From contig CM067298.1 in NCBI GenBank assembly GCA_034231615.1, positions 27,130,983-27,194,982 of the forward strand: a stretch of DNA of 64,000 nt, given 5' to 3'. Made by a program: the position numbers and the translations under genes. Shown here in pieces: positions 26,221-39,504 of the stretch. The stretch comes from Meghimatium bilineatum (Eukaryota; Mollusca; Gastropoda; Stylommatophora; Philomycidae). Positions within the stretch are counted from its first letter, which is position 1; each line of letters starts with the position of its first letter. The notes below the pieces were generated by a model, which saw only the letters and a program-made list of their open reading frames with translations, was not told where the DNA came from and searched no databases.

Positions 26221-26400
26221 TATGTTTAGGTTTTAGGTTCTGTTTATGGCTTTTGTTAGGTTTAGGTTTTAGGTCAGAGGTAGGTTTAGAATTAGTTAGA
26301 GTTGGTATGAGGTTTAGGGTTTAGCTTAGGACCAGGTTTATGATTAAAGTTAAAATTGTGTTAAGTTTAAGTTTAGGACGACGAATGTTAAGAGTTTAGG
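26205..26400. repeat. Degenerate TTTAGG-rich stretch
   Basis: Repeated GGTTTAG, TTTAGGTTTTAGG and TAGGGTTTAG forms, about 200 bp. It is low-complexity; any resemblance to telomeric TTAGGG is loose and the array is irregular. Confidence 0.5.
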
Positions 26401-26519
26401 TCTATGTTCAGGGATATGTTTAGTTCTCCTTCATATTTTGGTCGTAGACTTACATATACAAATATCAGCATAACATAACAGATTAACATAAATGATGAAC
26501 ATTTTTGACCACCAATAGA

Positions 26520-26930
26520 TAAAATGATAAAATGTGAAATGAAGTGTCTGAGAAAAGTTGCAATGGTTACCAAACAAGATAAAATAAGAAATGAATAAAT
26601 CAGGAAAAGAGTTAGTATAATATAATGTATCGAAAATATTGAGAGACAGCAAGTAAAATGGTTCGGTCACCTTATGAGAATGAAGTCATACCAAATACAA
26701 ATAAGAGCATTAGCAAAAGAATATCCGGGCGGAAGGCCAAAGGTAGACCCATAAAACGGTGAATAGATAATATCAAGATAGCCTTGAACAAACATGGACT
26801 AAATGCAACCTCGGCGACACATCTGACCCTGGAATAACAGCTTAAGCTCCCACCCCTACGCTTAACGGTGTGAATGCGATCAATAATCATTCACCTGGGG
26901 AAAGACAATAGACAATAGATAAAATATTGT
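26520..26930 (+). mobile_element. LINE RT tail, family L1 copy 2
   Basis: Reads KCLRKVAMVTKQDKIRNE, QQVKWFGHLMRMKSYQIQIR, ALAKEYPGG, GRPIKR, DNIKIALNKHGLNATSATHL, with in-frame stops. It ends GGGGAAAGACAATAGACAAT, the family's shared 3' end. Confidence 0.85.
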
Positions 26931-26999
26931 TATTCCCTTATAAATGACATGTTAGTCTAGCAGCCATGTGACAGCAGGAATATACATGACAACTCAAAT

Positions 27000-27900
27000 A
27001 TAAACTCAAGCATTCTCTCAATTAACTCAAAGACATTCTTCTACCTCAAACATTCTCTCAATTAACAAAAATTCTCTAAACTAACAAAAATTATCTCAAT
27101 TAACAAACATTCTCTCAACTAACAAACATTCTCTCAACTAACAAAAATTCTCTCGACTAACAAAAATTCTCTCAATTAACAAACATTCTATCAACTAACA
27201 AACATTCTCTCAACTAACAAACATTCTCTCAACTAACAAACATTCTCTCAACTAACAAAAATTCTCTCAACTAACAAAAATTCTCTCAATTAACAAACAT
27301 TCTCTCAACTAACAAACATTCTCTCAACTAACAAAAATTCTCTCGACTAACAAAAATTCTCTCAATTAACAAACATTCTATCAACTAACAAACATTCTCT
27401 CAACTAACAAACATTCTCTCAACTAACAAACATTCTCTCAACTAACAAAAATTCTCTCAACTAACAAAAATTCTCTCAATTAACAAACATTCTCTCAACT
27501 AACAAACATTCTCTCAACTAACAATAATACTCTCAACTAACAAACATTCTCTCAACTAACAAAAATTCTCTCAACTAACAAACATTCTCTCAACTAACAA
27601 ACATTCTCTACATTAACAAACATTATCTCAACTAACAAAAATTCGCTCAATTAACAAACATTCTCCCAACTAACAAACATTATCTCAACTAACAAATATT
27701 ATTTCAACTAACAAACATTATCTCAACTAACAAACATTCTCTCAACTAACAAACATTTTCTCAACTAACAAACATTATCTCAACTAACAAAAATTATCTC
27801 AACTAACAAACATTCTCTCAACCAACAAACATTCTCTCAACTAACAAACATTCTCTCAACTAACAAACATTCTCTCAACTAACAAATATTCTTTCAACTA
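27000..27900. repeat. Minisatellite, 19-bp unit with 190-bp higher order
   Basis: About 47 units of AACTAACAAACATTCTCTC with single-base variants. A variant string (CTCTCGACTAAC, CTCAATTAAC, CATTCTATCAAC) recurs exactly 190 bp apart (about 27151 and 27341), so ten-unit blocks were duplicated. Units after 27590 are more diverged. Confidence 0.95.
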
Positions 27901-28020
27901 ACTGAAACTACAATGAAATTTAAATAGGGAAAACGAAGAAGAATTAAATAAAAGAAAGGACAAAACCCCAGGTAGTAATGTTAGAATATAAGAGTATATA
28001 TGTGGTCGAATTGTTCCATC

Positions 28021-28022
<2 letters not shown>

Positions 28023-28109
<87 letters not shown>
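28023..28109. repeat. (TA)n microsatellite
   Basis: About 43 uninterrupted TA dinucleotides, causing a spurious Tyr-Ile ORF. Confidence 0.98.
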
Positions 28110-28112
<3 letters not shown>

Positions 28113-28496
28113 CACACATATATTTCTGTGTAAGCGTGAGTGATTCGTCTCAATTCAAGACTTATTATATTTCACTTTTGCAGTGTCTGATATAGGTCGA
28201 TATTATCTTAATATCTGGTATCACTTTGTACCATGAAAACATGTTCAATTATTAATAGTAAAACACAAATTCTTTTAAAACAGTAAAGAGTATTTCAGTT
28301 AGTTTATTTGGGTTTTAAGCGTTGGTAAGCGAAAATTAAGTGCTTCATAATCAAACCAAAAGTGCGTCTGGTGTTAAAACTGTAGAACAATAGTACTTAG
28401 TAAACCACAAGCTTGATTAGTTTACAATGAACGAGTATACTATCAGGCTATAAACTATTGGTAAAATATAATCAAACAAGTAACAGTATACAAGAC

Positions 28497-28910
<414 letters not shown>

Positions 28911-28970
28911 GTCGGATCATAATTATTGAAAACTGGACACGTCCATAGTTGCTCCGATTTCTCCCTGAGT

Positions 28971-29870
28971 TTATCCGCCATTACACTTCTGCTGACAGTA
29001 CTGGTCCTCTGCTAGATTGACCATCATTCTTCTGCGCCATCCAAAATTTTTACTCTTAGCAACACTGTATTTCAAACCCTGTACTTTAATCCTGGCCATT
29101 GAAAAGGAATCATCATCCACACTAGTTTCACTCTCGCGTGCTATATCTCTTATGGAGTTCAAAACGTCAGCTCGATCCATTGACCAATCGCCCTGTGTCA
29201 CAATCGCGCATGACGCCAGTTGATCTGTTCTTTCATTGCCTCGAATACCCACATTTCCCGGCACACACAAAAATATAGCTACTTCGAGTCTCGCCTTTCT
29301 CAAGGCATCAATCCACTGTTCACGAACGAGACCCACTTGTACCTTCCTAATCATACTCATAGAGTTACTCAAGATGTATACTTGTGTTACCTCCTGTGTG
29401 CCTAACCACTCAAATGCCATCGTCTCCGCCATAATCTTCATGGTCTTGCGAAAAGAAAACTCGTTGTCACAGCAAAGGCCCTATTCTTCTCCCTAATCAT
29501 TTTACCTGCGCACTGAGCTGTGAAGACGCAATCACTGCCAACATATCTAATCACAGGTCCATCAGTGAATATAATCACACCCCTTCTTTGGTATTCTCAC
29601 TGACCAAAGCATGCATTTCTTGCTCCACAGCCGTGTGACACCATTCTCTGCATTCCCTGCTAAGTGTTATTACTATTCACAAACAAGTTTCGAAATCTGT
29701 GGGTAGACCTATTCATTCCGCACCTGCTACCACATCATGCAATCTGCTCACACTTTGTAGGACATCCTCAGCAGTCCCATCCACGACTTCCCTCTCTCAA
29801 GTCTGATATCTTTAACTTTCTGCATTTCGTAATGTAGTGCTAAATCATTCTAAGGCATTCGTGACTTCGT
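28971..29870 (-). mobile_element. LINE RNase H domain relic
   Basis: Reading leftwards from about 29830: IRLERGKSWMGTAEDVLQSV, EWCHTAVEQEMHALVSENTK, FTDGPVIRYVGSDCVFTAQC (catalytic D of TDG), then ETMAFEWLG, VYILSNSMSMIRKVQVG (DSMSM decayed to NSMSM), FLCVPGNVGIRGNERTDQLA (PGHxGxxGNExAD with H lost), and GDW. It matches the RNase H of I-superfamily LINEs. The strand is opposite to the RT part at 29889. Confidence 0.88.
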
Positions 29871-29888
29871 TTTCCTTGAAAGATACCA

Positions 29889-30315
29889 ATGCCACGTGTT
29901 TCGTTGGTAGAGATGAGTTTAGAAAGAACCAGCACAATGAGATATATGGGTGTGTGTTTTGACAGAAGTCTGCGTTTCATGGTTTATGTTGGCCAAGTTA
30001 TCATAAGGGCAGGCAAAAGCTTAGCAGAAGTGAAGGTTATGGCTGCTGCGCAGTGTCAGCAGAGGTTGTTATTTCTTTTGTACCAGAGTTAGATTGTGGC
30101 TGTGGTGGAATATGCACTGGCAATTCTGATTCTTAGCTAAACTCAGATCGAAAGACTGGATATAATTCAGAATGCAGCAATGCCCATCATTATCGGATGC
30201 ATAAGAGATAAATCGACAAGAACTATGCGGTACCTACTCAACTGCACTACGGCAGAGCACAGATTACTGGTTTGCCATGCACTGGCATACCTTCAGATAC
30301 ATGCAAATAAGGAAC
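29889..30315 (+). mobile_element. LINE RT thumb relic (same type as 28971-29870)
   Basis: Reads LERTSTMRYMGVCFDRSLRF, RAGKSLAEVKVMAAAQCQQR, LLFLLYQS, stop-free continuation VVEYALAILIL, TQIERLDIIQNAAMPIIIGC, RDKSTRTMRYLLNC, HRLLVCHALAYL. This is the thumb that normally lies just before the RNase H in one element. A stop at 30090 and another in the LS*TQ block show decay. Confidence 0.85.
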
Positions 30316-30319
30316 ATGC

Positions 30320-31790
30320 ATTGCATATAAGACAGTTTCAACCTTAAGGTCCTTTTTAAATAAAACACATGACAAACAGTGAATAAACATTAAAACAGTA
30401 GCGGCACAATTATAAAATATTAAACGGCAGAGATTTAGCAGCAATGACATCCAGAGTAACAATGGCGTACGTATACACAAGTATTGTCATAGAGAGGCGC
30501 ATTAAAAAGCATGGGGAATTAAAACAAAATAAAACAGATTTGCCTGAAAACAAAATGAACGACAACGCATCAAAGGCTAAATCTAAATAAATGAACGATT
30601 GGTATTAAAACGGCATGGCTTAATGGTACCAAACTGCAATATTTAGTGATTTTTAATGGCGTACCTAGCTCTGTTGTCTGTAGTGCAAGATTTTACGGCA
30701 GGAACCTGAATATCAGACATTCGGTTCACTGTCTTAATATAAAACACAAGACAAACTTACCAAGATACATTGACTAATACTTAGAGTAACGCTCTTCTGA
30801 TAGAGTTAAACTTGCCCACACTTTTCATCCTCATAGCCCTACTGTTTGCAAAATCTTGTTCAAACATTATTTCATCTCCATTCTGATCCTCAAACTCGTG
30901 CCATTTTCCATGACGCTTCTGATGGCCTATAGAAGTGAAAAAATCTTAAGATTTTGTTCCACACTCACCTCAATGATAATGTTACAGACCATTTTAGCAC
31001 GGTTCGTTGCGGATTCCGGCGTTGCTACACATTTCCTTATGTAGTGTAGATCTGCTCCGTTTAATTTCCAAAGGCCACTGCCACCATCGACGATGCTAGT
31101 ACATGTGAAATTCCGTAACGCCCTTTACGTTATCATTTGCAAACGATGTGACACACGAAATAAATATGTGAAACTGACAAAAGACTAAGTGACCGTTTCT
31201 GTCGACATCTTCATGCGATTAACCAGAGAATACATACTCATGTCGTTATACATTTCAATTGCGCTGATCATCGTGCTGTCCGTGATATTCAGGTCACAGC
31301 CTTAATATCTTGCACCACAGACGATAGAACTTGGTGTGTCCTTGAAAATCGATATATATTATAGTACTCTTATGCCATTTGGTCTTAATCTTAATACCGA
31401 TCATTCATTTATTTGGAAATGGATGTGTGGAACCCTTGCTATGTTGCCATCCATGTTCTTGTCAGGCACAGTTGTTTGATTTCATTATCATTCCGAATAT
31501 TTATGTAATGCACGTCTATATAACAATACTTGTGTATACGTAGTATACAATTTTTACCCGGATGTCTCTGTTGCTAAATGTCTGCCGTCTAACGTTTTTG
31601 TTAGTGTCACTAATTTTACTGTTTTTCTGCTTGTTCACTGTTTGTCTTTTGTTTTCTTGAAGAATAAAATTATCTTAAGGTTGAAACGAAAAAAAACTGT
31701 TTTGTATACTATTATGTGTATGTTCTTTTAATACCATTACTCTATAGTCTGTGTGTTAATTATAAAGCTAATCTAATGTGTTTTACATGA
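30320..31790. other. Non-coding stretch, probably repeat-derived in part
   Basis: No exon recognised. Adjacent to a LINE relic and may include its 3' portion, but no motif supports this. Short ORFs at 30247-30480 (-) and 30856-31044 have no domain. Confidence 0.35.
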
Positions 31791-31829
31791 GTACTATTGT
31801 TATACAGCTCTACATCACTCTACATCCAT

Positions 31830-32035
31830 TGTTTGATTATGAACCACTTTATTTTCGCTTACAATCCAAAAGACCTAACTGAACTACTCTTTGCTGACAA
31901 TCAGAGCATATTCCACAGTTCATGTGAAAAGCTGCAAAATGAAATAAACCTACTCAACGAAAGTTGTCTCAATCACAGCATAAAGAACAATACAGAAGAA
32001 AAGAAAGCAGAAGTAATATATATATATATATAGGT
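31830..32035 (+). mobile_element. LINE RT palm fragment
   Basis: Reads ELLFADNQSIFHSSCEKLQN, EINLLNESCLNHSIKNNTEE, KKAEVIYI: the catalytic FADD block (mutated to FADN), then the L-x-x-L-N and KTKVM-like region. It ends in a short (TA)n. Confidence 0.7.
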
Positions 32036-32039
32036 ATAT

Positions 32040-34160
32040 ACCCAAAGCAATAACATAAAGATAAATGATCATTTACTGAATTAAGTATAAGAATGTGTGC
32101 ATGTTGTTGAGACTCATAGACTCTTAGGTGGTTGTTCTGCGAATAGTCTCTTTTGGTCTTCCTCTTTTTCTTTTGTCATATGATTTTAATGATCGCTAGT
32201 AGCAATATGTTTTCATTCATTCAAGTACATCTCCGATATAAGTCCGTCGTTTTCTTCTTATGGTTGTATCGTTTGTATGATTACTATGTGGTGATTTCGG
32301 TTCAATACAAGAATCAGTGGTCAAATCAGTCCACCTTTGTAATTTCATATGTTATTGCACCGAGCTTGTGTTTCTCGATTAATGTAAGAAATGTGACTAA
32401 AGAAATTGATCTAGCGATTTGCGTGCAACACACTGGACAACCACCCACAATCAGTGTGTAGCGCGCATACCGACTCTCATTACTAAACGTGGATAACGTT
32501 GGCTGTGTCGCAATATGTCTTTTTCAGAATTTCGTTCCGTTTAATTATGTTAGCTTTTTGTTCCGTAGAAAATTGTCCACTGATTCTTGTATAGTACCGT
32601 TATTTCTCTTACTTGAACCTCAGGGATATATTGCTCCGGAGTCATCTCAAACCTGACGTTCCTAATCATTTTAGTAACACCGCTGCAAACGTAGTAAATG
32701 TTGCAACTGTTCCTCTGTGATCCACACCCTATCACATGCCCTAAAGAACACTTCACAAATGAAGAGAGCTTCACATGTGTGTCCCACAACGTCTTCTATG
32801 CCACCATCTGCATGCATTGCATTATGACGTACATATATGAGCCTGGAATGAGGCTCGCAGACTGATTCTTTGAAATTCTGTACCGCATTAATAAAAAAAC
32901 CAGACTGGTACTCCTGTTGCTGACCACTTCAATAACACGAGCCATGTTATTCAAGTGACTGCCATTACGTCGTGCTTCTAAGATGACCAGAACCGACACG
33001 TGCTTGTGAACCGTTACATATATCTATTTGGCAGGATTAAGCCCTTTGGGATCAATGTTCGGCAGTCCTACGGATGGTATCATATTGTTCCTTCATTTTT
33101 CTGTTTGTTTTATTTTATCATATTTGTTTTTGTGCGTCTATTTTCTGTTCGTATCGTTTCACATCTGACATTCGAGTTTTATCCTTCCGGGATGTATTGT
33201 ATTTAAATATAGCCAATAGTGCCGTTCTTACTCGTCATATTATGTTGTGAATGTGTTCTTGTTAAATGCCTTGGTCGATAAGTCGAAATGTGTGGTTGTG
33301 TGTGTGTTTGTGTGTTTCTAGTGATTATTAAAACTTGATTACCGTGTTTCAATCTACTTGACATATACAATATGTGTAGGCAAGCTATAACTTGCCTACT
33401 AAGGGCACAATACTCTCAATGTTGAAGAATATTACAGATAAAATGAAATACATTTATTGATTAAATAGCACTGTTGGATGTTAAAATAGCAGAGGCTATT
33501 ACTACAAGACTAGATAGTTTGTCACCGAACTGAAAGTTCCAGTTTTAGACTCCTGTTAGCAGTGCCTCTTTGAGGATAGTTTATACAATGTATGTTACAT
33601 AGGCATATTGTATTGGTTTTTGGCTCCCTGTTGCTTACATATCTGAATAGGACACGTGTCGCCACTGATAGACAGTGTTACACTACGGTGTCACAAAGTA
33701 CATACGTATTTCGAGCCATTTGCAGCATCTTCAAGACCTAGTTCTACCTGACTTACACTTCCAAACTCACTAAGTTTCAATTAATCTTGACAAGCAACCC
33801 GGCCGATGTCATGACAGTGTGTTTCATTTGTCTTTTATTGTTGTTGCACACGTTTGTTTCCAATTAAATTCCCATTTATAATTAATCCATTTTGATTTGA
33901 GCGGATCTTAATGTTAATGTATTTCAAATTAATCAAAGTTATTGCTCTGTTATGTGAGAATCGATTGTCTCATTGATAGTTTTGTGTTTGGGATGGAGTA
34001 CTGGTTATTATGTCCATTTGAGCGTGAGGAAACATTTGCAGTGTATTTGTTCTAATCAATCATGTAAATAATTAAATTTACTCCAGATAATCATTTAAAT
34101 AATATTTTAACATTTGTATGCGATTTTTACTTCAATTAATAATTTAAATTGTTTAATTTA
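32040..34160. other. Non-coding stretch
   Basis: ORFs at 32153-32461 (+), 32550-32789 (-), 32796-32999 (-) and 33000-33206 (+) were read; none shows a known domain or supported splice structure. Confidence 0.35.
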
Positions 34161-34609
34161 CATCAGGTGAGAGCTGCGGTAGTGTAGGGTCAAGTCACTC
34201 TCCCGCCAATCAGCAGATTTGTTATTTGTTGTTTGTAATAAAAATTACTCAAGTTGTTCATTCAGAAGGAAATAGGGTACTAGGGCTCATTATTTAAGAA
34301 GTCGAGTAATGACGCCATCACTACGGAGCACGTAGTCAAAGCTAGTCAAGCGGTTTCTGGTCTGCCACTGACTAGGTAGCCGAGCAAATATGAGTAAACT
34401 GTGTGCTATTACTGGTTCATAAATTAGATAAATTTACCTTTTCCTATCAGGTAATGATTTTAATAGTGCACCGTGTAACGATTGTTTATACAAGTAAATT
34501 CAAGTAGGAAGCATGAAGGTAAATGATAATAATTTGTTTTGACTTGATTGTTAGGTTGCCAGTCTTTTGTTCAAATCGTGTTCAGTCATTGGACTTTTTT
34601 CTGTGCTGA

Positions 34610-34780
34610 AAATTGTGTTTATTTTTTCTTCTTGTTCAGCGTTCATTCTCACACTCCCACTAGGTCACTCTTGTGGCAGATCTATGGTTCTACTAGATTT
34701 TAACATGATGTAGCCAGAGAATGGAAATACGTTGTGTCGCGGGTTTTTTGCCCCAAGGCCACACTAATCCGTCTTTTGTT
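34610..34780 (+). repeat. Dispersed repeat family D, copy 3
   Basis: TTCTTCTTGTTCAGCGTTCA, GGTTCTACTAGATTTTAACA, TGATGTAGCCAGAGAATGGA, ACGTTGTGTCGCGG and CCAAGGCCACACTAATCCG follow the same order as the copies at 2525 and 3580. Confidence 0.6.
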
Positions 34781-34799
34781 GACTATTTAAATTGCATGA

Positions 34800-36160
34800 T
34801 CTTCAAACAATCGAGTTCGTGTTTATAACAGTGAAATTTCTTCAAAGTTTTTTGTTTCATACATTTAGTGCTCGAACTCTCAGCTGTGTCCATTTCTTTG
34901 CGATGAAACCTTGTACTTGGACGAATAAAACATAATTTTATAAGTCAAACAGTAAATTATTTCCACAAGAGAATTGACTCACTATATATATTATTGGTAC
35001 ATGGTGAGAAACTTTTTGTGCCGGATTCAAGATTTTCAGTGTGGGAAGGGATCAGCACGTTTGTGCTAGTCCTTCCGAGAACAAGTGGTATCATCTGAGC
35101 TCATTTGCTGATGCATATACTAGTTTTCAGCATTTCGGGTCTGTAAAATGACTTCCTGGGCCTGATTGATCCGCGGGCCGCATTTTTTTCGCTCCCCACC
35201 CCTTCGTTTATTGCTATATATGTTATCTAGATTTACTGGTAAATTAATAATCCTACATGTTGCAATTCTTATGCAAAGAGGCCTTGATTTTTAAATTTTT
35301 AAATTCTGTTTTCAATTCTCCAGATCTCCCTATTAACTATGACAGAAATACACGCAATATCGATGTTCTGTTTTTTAATGGTTTCGACAGTAACAAAATC
35401 AACCAGTGGATATAATGATGATAGGTCACAAACATGCAATCACAAAAACGGTAGGGTCTGTTGAAAAAAAATGCATGTGAAATATGAATAACAAACTAAT
35501 ATAAATTATTGTAATAATAATGTGATATATACAACTCACTCTATGTTTGCCCGAACCGTACACGGATTGTGTGTTTACTATGTTTTGTTTGATGTGTCTA
35601 TTAACCTAGGTATTTACATACCTGTGAAATTTGTCTCTCGCAGTGTTTGTACATAAATACTAGTCTGATTTTAAAGTTGCGACATGGGTTGAAATAACAA
35701 TGGCACAAATTACATTCTTTTATGTTCATGTTATTGGTTAAGTTACTATAGGAAATGTCTTCCAAAGAAAAAGCGGAGTTTCTAATTTAACGGACCAGGT
35801 TCGAGTCTTGTTTTGCTACATTCTAGTCATTTTTTTAACAGTGGGATAAAAATGCATGACTTATAATAGTTTGCATTCCCTTCTCCAGATAAAATCATGC
35901 TGACCAGCAAGAGTTTGAAAGTTGACATAGAAAAAGAAAAATATTACTGTGTTTTTATCATTGTAATTGGCGCAGAGAGAAAACTTGCTGAATTGTTTGG
36001 GAATAAAATATACACGTTTGTCAACCATATATTCAAGTCATTCTCTTTACATGAGAGCTTATTGCCATTACACATATGGCAGTTCGAAGTACAGATAATT
36101 TTAGAAAGATGACCTCAATAATAGCGAATGCAGGAAAAGTCACAATGACATTGTTTCAAT
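34800..36160. other. Non-coding stretch with a possible hAT end
   Basis: 35140-35200 (CTTCCTGGGCCTGATTGATC, CGCGGGCCGCATTTTTTTCG) resembles the end of a hAT element, without a matching partner or duplication. ORF 35897-36112 has no recognised domain. Confidence 0.35.
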
Positions 36161-36167
36161 ATTGCTA

Positions 36168-36217
<50 letters not shown>
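36168..36217. repeat. (AAT)n microsatellite
   Basis: About 16 uninterrupted AAT/TAA units, giving a poly-Ile artefact on the - strand. Confidence 0.97.
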
Positions 36218-36218
<1 letters not shown>

Positions 36219-36219
36219 T

Positions 36220-37235
36220 AACATACTTGTTGAAGAGAAATCATCAGTATCCAGTTAAGGTAATGATAAATTGTAGAAAATGGAGATGTAAGAAACAACC
36301 TAGATAGAAGCCTGACAACATTATCAGACAGGCCTTGGGTTGTGGTGCGTAGGGAAGTGGATACTTGGTAGATCGGAAAACACCAGAAGAAAATTTCAGG
36401 AGAGAACAAACAAATTAGACTTTGTGTGCACAGTTGTAGAAATCTCTAGCACATACATCGTTGGAGAGACACACGTACAGCGATAGTTTGCAACCCTATG
36501 TTCTACTAGGAATGGACAGAAATGAAAAATTATAAACAAATTTATAAACAAAATATGCAATACCGGCGTTGCTCGGGGAAGAACAAAACAAAAAAGAACA
36601 TATAATAGATGTGAATATTTTCTTATAATGTAGCGATGTATTTGGTATGTTTCAGTTTACACATGTTAACATTTTCTCTGGGAGCGAATACCCCACAGTT
36701 CCTTCCATAATCTGCTTCGCGCTCGTATGAAGTGAGCTATTCAGGACACACGAAAGACAGTAAAAACTATAGTTTTATAAATGTTGTGTACTCTTATGTG
36801 ACGTATTCTTTCTATAACGTAGTGACAACATTGTTTACCGGATAATTCAACGACGGATACATATACGTTTAAAAACACGGTGTAAAAAACAGTCTACCAT
36901 TTGCTCATAGACAAATATATACAGGACATTATCAACATGTAAGAAGAAAGAATAATTAAGCTGTTAAAATTGAGTAAAAGTCGAATGAAATGCAACCATT
37001 TAGAGCTATTTTATTTGTTTTTAATTCTTTGACATTTTACAGCGGTCAGTGGTAAGAGGTTCACCAATCGTATCAATGGTAAGATTTGCCGGACAACAGG
37101 ATAATTTTTAAGATTTCTCATATCAACCACGAGAGATATTATTATCTAATTAGTCCAACGTGCCAAATATCAGTGGAATCTGTCAGGCAGTTGAGATATA
37201 CATATACTGGGTAGACACGACGCAGAGTTGAGAAG
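36220..37235. other. AT-rich non-coding stretch
   Basis: No gene or element recognised. Confidence 0.35.
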
Positions 37236-37240
37236 CTATC

Positions 37241-37377
<137 letters not shown>

Positions 37378-37639
37378 GGTTTCTCTCCACCCTGCCGATA
37401 ATTTTAACAATATTAAAAGATTCACAAATGAGTTGTGCATTTAAAGTTCTTGAAGTATGATTTTTAAGCGTATAGTCACCATCCTGGTTTGCAAACAAAT
37501 GTCAACGTCGAACTAATAGTTAATCCAGTTTAGGAAGAAATTTGAAGCTTTTTACCGCAATCAGGTACACTCAGCTACTTGTACATCATCGTCAGACACG
37601 TTGCCGTGTACCTAGAGGTGTTACTGCCACATGGGAAAA

Positions 37640-38090
37640 GAACAGGGTTCAAGGTGTCAAATCTAAGCTCTGTAACATATCTATTGTCTATTGTCTTTCC
37701 CCAGGTGGATAATGGTTTATATTATCCACACTTGCCGTTATGCATAGGGCTGGAAGCTTCAGTTGTTGTTCCAATACCAGGTGTGTCGCCTTGGTTGTTA
37801 AATATTGTCCATGTTTGTTAAATATTATCTTGATGTTCTCTGTACACGTTTCTTGGTCTACTTTTCGCTTTATGTCAGGATATTCTTTTGTTATATGATA
37901 TTATTGGTATTTTGTTTGACTTCATTCTCATCAGGTGACCAAATCATTTAACTTGTTGTTTTTCTGTATGTTAAATACATGGTATTATACCAATTCTTTT
38001 CCAAATTTGTTCATTGCTTAATATATCTAGTTTAGTAACCATAGTCTCTTGTCTTAGACACTTCATTTCTCATGTAATGATTTTCCTTTG
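37640..38090 (-). mobile_element. LINE RT tail, family L1 copy 3
   Basis: On the - strand: MRNEVSKTRDYGY-like start, a decayed KWFGHLMRM block (MIWSPDENEV after frameshift), a TKKRVQRTSR block where GRPKKRW is expected, and the shared 3' end, seen on the + strand as CTATTGTCTATTGTCTTTCC. Same family as 24230 and 26520. Confidence 0.65.
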
Positions 38091-38284
38091 CTGCGAGACT
38101 GATATGTCTGACATTGATAGCAGAGTGTTGGTATAAATTTGTAACTGGTGAGGGTTAAATGTCAGAAACTTGAGATGCTTCAACACAATGGATGTTTTTT
38201 TAACTCTCGGCAATCATTTACGTGTTGAAGAGATGCATGTTTGCTTACGAATACTCAAAAAATCTCGAGCGGGGTTTCAGAAAA

Positions 38285-38465
38285 CGTTACATAAGAGATC
38301 GGAGTTGTGACATAAGAGATCGGAGTTGTGACATAAGACATCGGAGTTGTGACATAAGAGATCGGAGCTGTGACATAAGAGATCGGAGTTGTGACATAAG
38401 AGATCGGAGTTGTGACATAGAGATCTGAGTTGTGATATAAGAGATCGGAGTTGTGACATGAGAGA
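38285..38465. repeat. Minisatellite, 21-bp unit
   Basis: About eight units of GATCGGAGTTGTGACATAAG plus A. The 7-codon period is open in several frames (+ frame IRDRSCD), giving four overlapping artefact ORFs. Confidence 0.95.
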
Positions 38466-38469
38466 CCAA

Positions 38470-39500
38470 AGTTGATTGTGCTGCCTTTCATTACTTTTCT
38501 GTGTGCACTGCCCCTTTTGCTTTTCTAAAGATGTTTAGTCATCATTTCCGTCAAAACGACGTCTTTGAATGTATTTTAGTAGTTCAATACTGGCGCTTCA
38601 ATTGTGAATCTTAATGATATACTATGCCTCGCCACCAGTAAATATTCAACAATTACATTGCTACTTGATGTCCAGTCAGCCTGTATTTTCTGGTAATTTC
38701 TCTGTACTCATTACACTCGGCATAGGCTTCAGGGGGGACAAATCCGGTGATGGTGCATGCGAAAGTCATGGTGCTCAATGATGATAACACCGCAGAAAAT
38801 AATATCATAATCTACAGTATGGGTCAGTATTTTCCATCAACGCTGCTTTTGGACGTTTTAGGGATACCTTGCACGTTTAGGTGGGAAAACTGTCAACGAA
38901 TCGAACAATGAATTCACCACAATCGTGAGTAGTCTTACAACGTAGCAAAAAACTGACAGAACCACTGACATGGCTGATGTTACAAAGTTAAAGCGGTAGT
39001 CGTCCACCGTTAGTGGATAAAGATGATTACGATGACCCGAAATATTCGTGACCGGACAACAAGCGTGTTCATAATAATTAGCGAGCCGATACACTGACGA
39101 AATAAACAAAAATAGGTAGATGTGTTACCAAAATAAAACATCAAACAAACTAACAACGAGATACAGGGACATACCAAGTTTCGACTAAAACGTCTTCGTC
39201 AGGACGAACAAACGACCACAATGAAAGAAATCTTACATGAAGACAAATAGGGTTATAATAAGGAGGATAGGTGGACAATAGCAGATAGGTAATGGAGGAA
39301 GCAAAGGTGTAGCAGCATGACAGGGAAGAAGAAGGTTTGGGGTGAAGATAGTAGTAAGTGGGGAGGGGAAATTGGACAGAAGAAAGTGAGGTGTAAAAAA
39401 GGAAAATATATAATAGCAAGTAAATTCAAAGTAAATTTAAAATACTTACCTCAAAAGTGAAAACAGAATATACAATGAGCATACTTCTTATTCAGGTATC
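38470..39500. other. Non-coding stretch
   Basis: No exon recognised. ORFs at 38858-39109 and 39150-39419 (- strand) have no domain. The second reads through a purine-rich run of GGAGG/GAAG words. Confidence 0.35.
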
Positions 39501-39504
39501 TCAT

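Noticed and set aside
32153..32461. A hydrophobic 102-codon ORF that might be a membrane-protein exon
   Set aside because: No recognisable family motif, no convincing splice sites, and similar T-rich hydrophobic ORFs are common in this AT-rich DNA.
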